Part shown: positions 6,096-7,093 of the stretch, in pieces
How positions within the stretch are numbered: the stretch's first letter is position 1
Layout of the letters: the number at the start of each line of letters is the position of its first letter
Notes under the pieces: generated by a model
The model's input: the letters and a program-made list of their open reading frames with translations, nothing else
Told to the model about the DNA's origin: nothing
Databases searched by the model: none
Position numbers and translations under genes: made by a program
DNA from: Hyphomicrobiaceae bacterium
GTDB taxonomy: Bacteria > Pseudomonadota > Alphaproteobacteria > Rhizobiales > Hyphomicrobiaceae
DNA length: 7,093 nucleotides
Assembly: GCA_020442225.1 (NCBI GenBank)
Contig: JAGRKR010000018.1
Location: 1-7,093, forward strand
Direction: 5' to 3'

Positions 6096-6722
6096 ATGAA
6101 ACTCGATTCAAAATACTTCGACAGCATCCGCGTCAAGCAGACCGCCACGGAGCAGGCGGCCCCTGACGGGCCGCGCTGTCAGTGGAAGGGATGCGGCAAT
6201 GCCGGCGCGCATCGCGCGCCCATGGGGCGCGGGCGCGAGGGGCAGTATTTCGTTTTCTGCATCGAGCACGTTCGTCAGTACAATAGCACGTACAACTACT
6301 TCGATGGCATGAACGACGACGAGATCGCGGCCTTTCAGAAGGACGCGGTCATCGGCCATCGCCCGACCTGGCAGATGGGAGCGGGCAATGCCACGGGTCC
6401 GGTGTCGGACACCGCACGGCGGTTCGCCGCGTGGCAGGCGCAGAAGAACGCTCAGGATGCTTTCGGCTTTTTCGGCGGCAAGCAGCAGGCCGAAGCCAAG
6501 CCCGAGCCGAGCCGGACGCGCCCCCTGCGGACCCTGGAGCGCAAGGCCTTGGATACGCTGCACCTTGACGCCGGCGCCACGAAAGTGGAAGTCAAGGCCC
6601 GGTTCAAGGAGCTCGTGAAGCAACACCATCCCGATCTCAATGGTGGCGATCGCAGCTGTGAGGACAAGTTGCGCGAGATCATACAAGCCTATAACTATTT
6701 GCGGCAGGCGGGTCTCGTCTGA
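6096..6722 (+). CDS. Small J-domain protein with possible N-terminal zinc site
   Basis: The protein has 208 residues with a J domain at the C-terminus (about 146-208) instead of the N-terminus of classic DnaJ. The HPD motif that stimulates Hsp70 ATPase is present (HHPDLNGGD, 177-185), with the preceding helix FKELVKQ. It lacks the G/F-rich region, the CxxCxGxG zinc repeats and the substrate domain of DnaJ, so it is a type III J protein. The N-terminal half carries Cys28, Cys33, Cys55 and His58 in CQWKGC and FCIEHVRQYN, which could bind zinc. The region 90-145 looks disordered. MKLDSKYFD was chosen as the start because similar N-termini occur in rhizobial homologues as I recall; an in-frame ATG at 6036 would add 20 unlikely residues. 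cobS follows 87 bases later on the same strand, so the two may be co-transcribed. Confidence 0.85.
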   Translation: MKLDSKYFDSIRVKQTATEQAAPDGPRCQWKGCGNAGAHRAPMGRGREGQYFVFCIEHVRQYNSTYNYFDGMNDDEIAAFQKDAVIGHRPTWQMGAGNATGPVSDTARRFAAWQAQKNAQDAFGFFGGKQQAEAKPEPSRTRPLRTLERKALDTLHLDAGATKVEVKARFKELVKQHHPDLNGGDRSCEDKLREIIQAYNYLRQAGLV

Positions 6723-6809
6723 CGCTGCCGCCAAGCAATCACCACCCGATGTGCCGACGCTCTCCGACGGCAATCCCGCACGAAAACAGGGACTGGAACC
6801 CACGATACG

Positions 6810-7093
6810 ATGCGCACTGAGACAAAAGCCGGCGTGTCCGGCATGCCGGACATGATGGTGTCTGTTCGCCAGGTGTTCGGACTAGATACCGACCTCGAGG
6901 TGCCTGCCTACTCCAAGGCGGACGAGCATGTTCCGGATACCGATCCGGACTATCTCTTCAACCGTGACGTGACCCTCGCCATCCTCGCCGGGTTCAAGCA
7001 CAACCGTCGTGTCATGGTGCAAGGCTATCACGGCACCGGAAAATCCACGCATATCGAGCAGGTCGCGGCCCGCCTCAACTGGCCGTGCGTGCG
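6810..7093 (+). CDS. cobS: CobS, AAA+ subunit of aerobic cobaltochelatase, partial at window edge
   Basis: CobS and CobT form the ATPase that drives CobN to insert cobalt into hydrogenobyrinic acid a,c-diamide in the aerobic cobalamin pathway of the cytoplasm. The visible 94 codons match the CobS N-terminus closely: VSVRQVFGLDTDLEVPAYSK (18-37), then DPDYLFNRDVTLAILAGF (46-63), then the Walker A loop GYHGTGKSTH, which binds ATP. EQVAARLNWPCVR ends the window; Walker B, sensor and arginine-finger regions lie beyond it. The ATG at 6810 is the first reasonable start, with a weak GGAA upstream; Met12 (6843), which begins MPDMMVSVRQ, is a credible alternative. The 87-base gap after the J-domain gene shows no clear terminator. 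cobT would be expected downstream. Confidence 0.93.
   Translation, partial: MRTETKAGVSGMPDMMVSVRQVFGLDTDLEVPAYSKADEHVPDTDPDYLFNRDVTLAILAGFKHNRRVMVQGYHGTGKSTHIEQVAARLNWPCV

Noticed and set aside
1..7093. tRNA, rRNA, CRISPR array, insertion sequence or prophage
   Set aside because: No tRNA-like cloverleaf, regularly spaced repeats, transposase or integrase motifs were seen on either strand; the annotated genes account for nearly all the sequence.

Overview
The window is GC-rich and tightly packed, and looks like the chromosome of an alphaproteobacterium, most likely of the order Hyphomicrobiales (Rhizobiales). The strongest clue is the right end: a BolA-family gene divergent from a small J-domain gene, followed by cobS of the aerobic cobalamin pathway. 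I know this order from that group. I cannot name a genus from the sequence.

Layout, left to right. (1) Positions 1-740, minus strand: the N-terminal third of a TonB-dependent outer-membrane receptor, cut by the window edge. (2) Positions 741-989: a divergent regulatory region with two AT-rich, Zur-like operator candidates, each placed over the likely -10 of its own gene. (3) Positions 990-2108, plus: tonB. Together these form a metal-uptake module; zinc is the best guess, from the receptor's ZnuD-like plug and the operator sequence. (4) Positions 2283-3242, plus: a YrbG-type sodium/calcium exchanger family protein. (5) Positions 3301-4980, plus: an FAD-dependent GMC oxidoreductase with a ferredoxin-like cysteine motif, probably co-transcribed with the exchanger. 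(6) Positions 5008-5598, minus, convergent with (5): a small exported c-type cytochrome with a Met/His-rich stretch. (7) Positions 5695-5970, minus: a BolA-family protein. (8) Positions 6096-6722, plus: a C-terminal J-domain protein with a possible zinc site. (9) Positions 6810-7093, plus: the start of cobS, the AAA+ subunit of aerobic cobaltochelatase, cut by the right edge.

How the genes may work together. The receptor and TonB plausibly act as a pair: TonB delivers inner-membrane proton-motive energy to the receptor, and no exbB or exbD is present here. The J-domain protein and CobS are likely one transcription unit; a chaperone role in cobaltochelatase assembly is an inference only. The GMC enzyme and the cytochrome could be an electron donor and acceptor, but they are convergent and the enzyme has no visible export signal, so that link is weak.

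I found no RNA genes, CRISPR array, insertion sequence or other sign of recent transfer. Most of the window is ordinary core-type gene content. The points most worth a second look are the twin operators, the Cys motif in the GMC enzyme, the Met/His-rich cytochrome, and the J-domain/CobS linkage.
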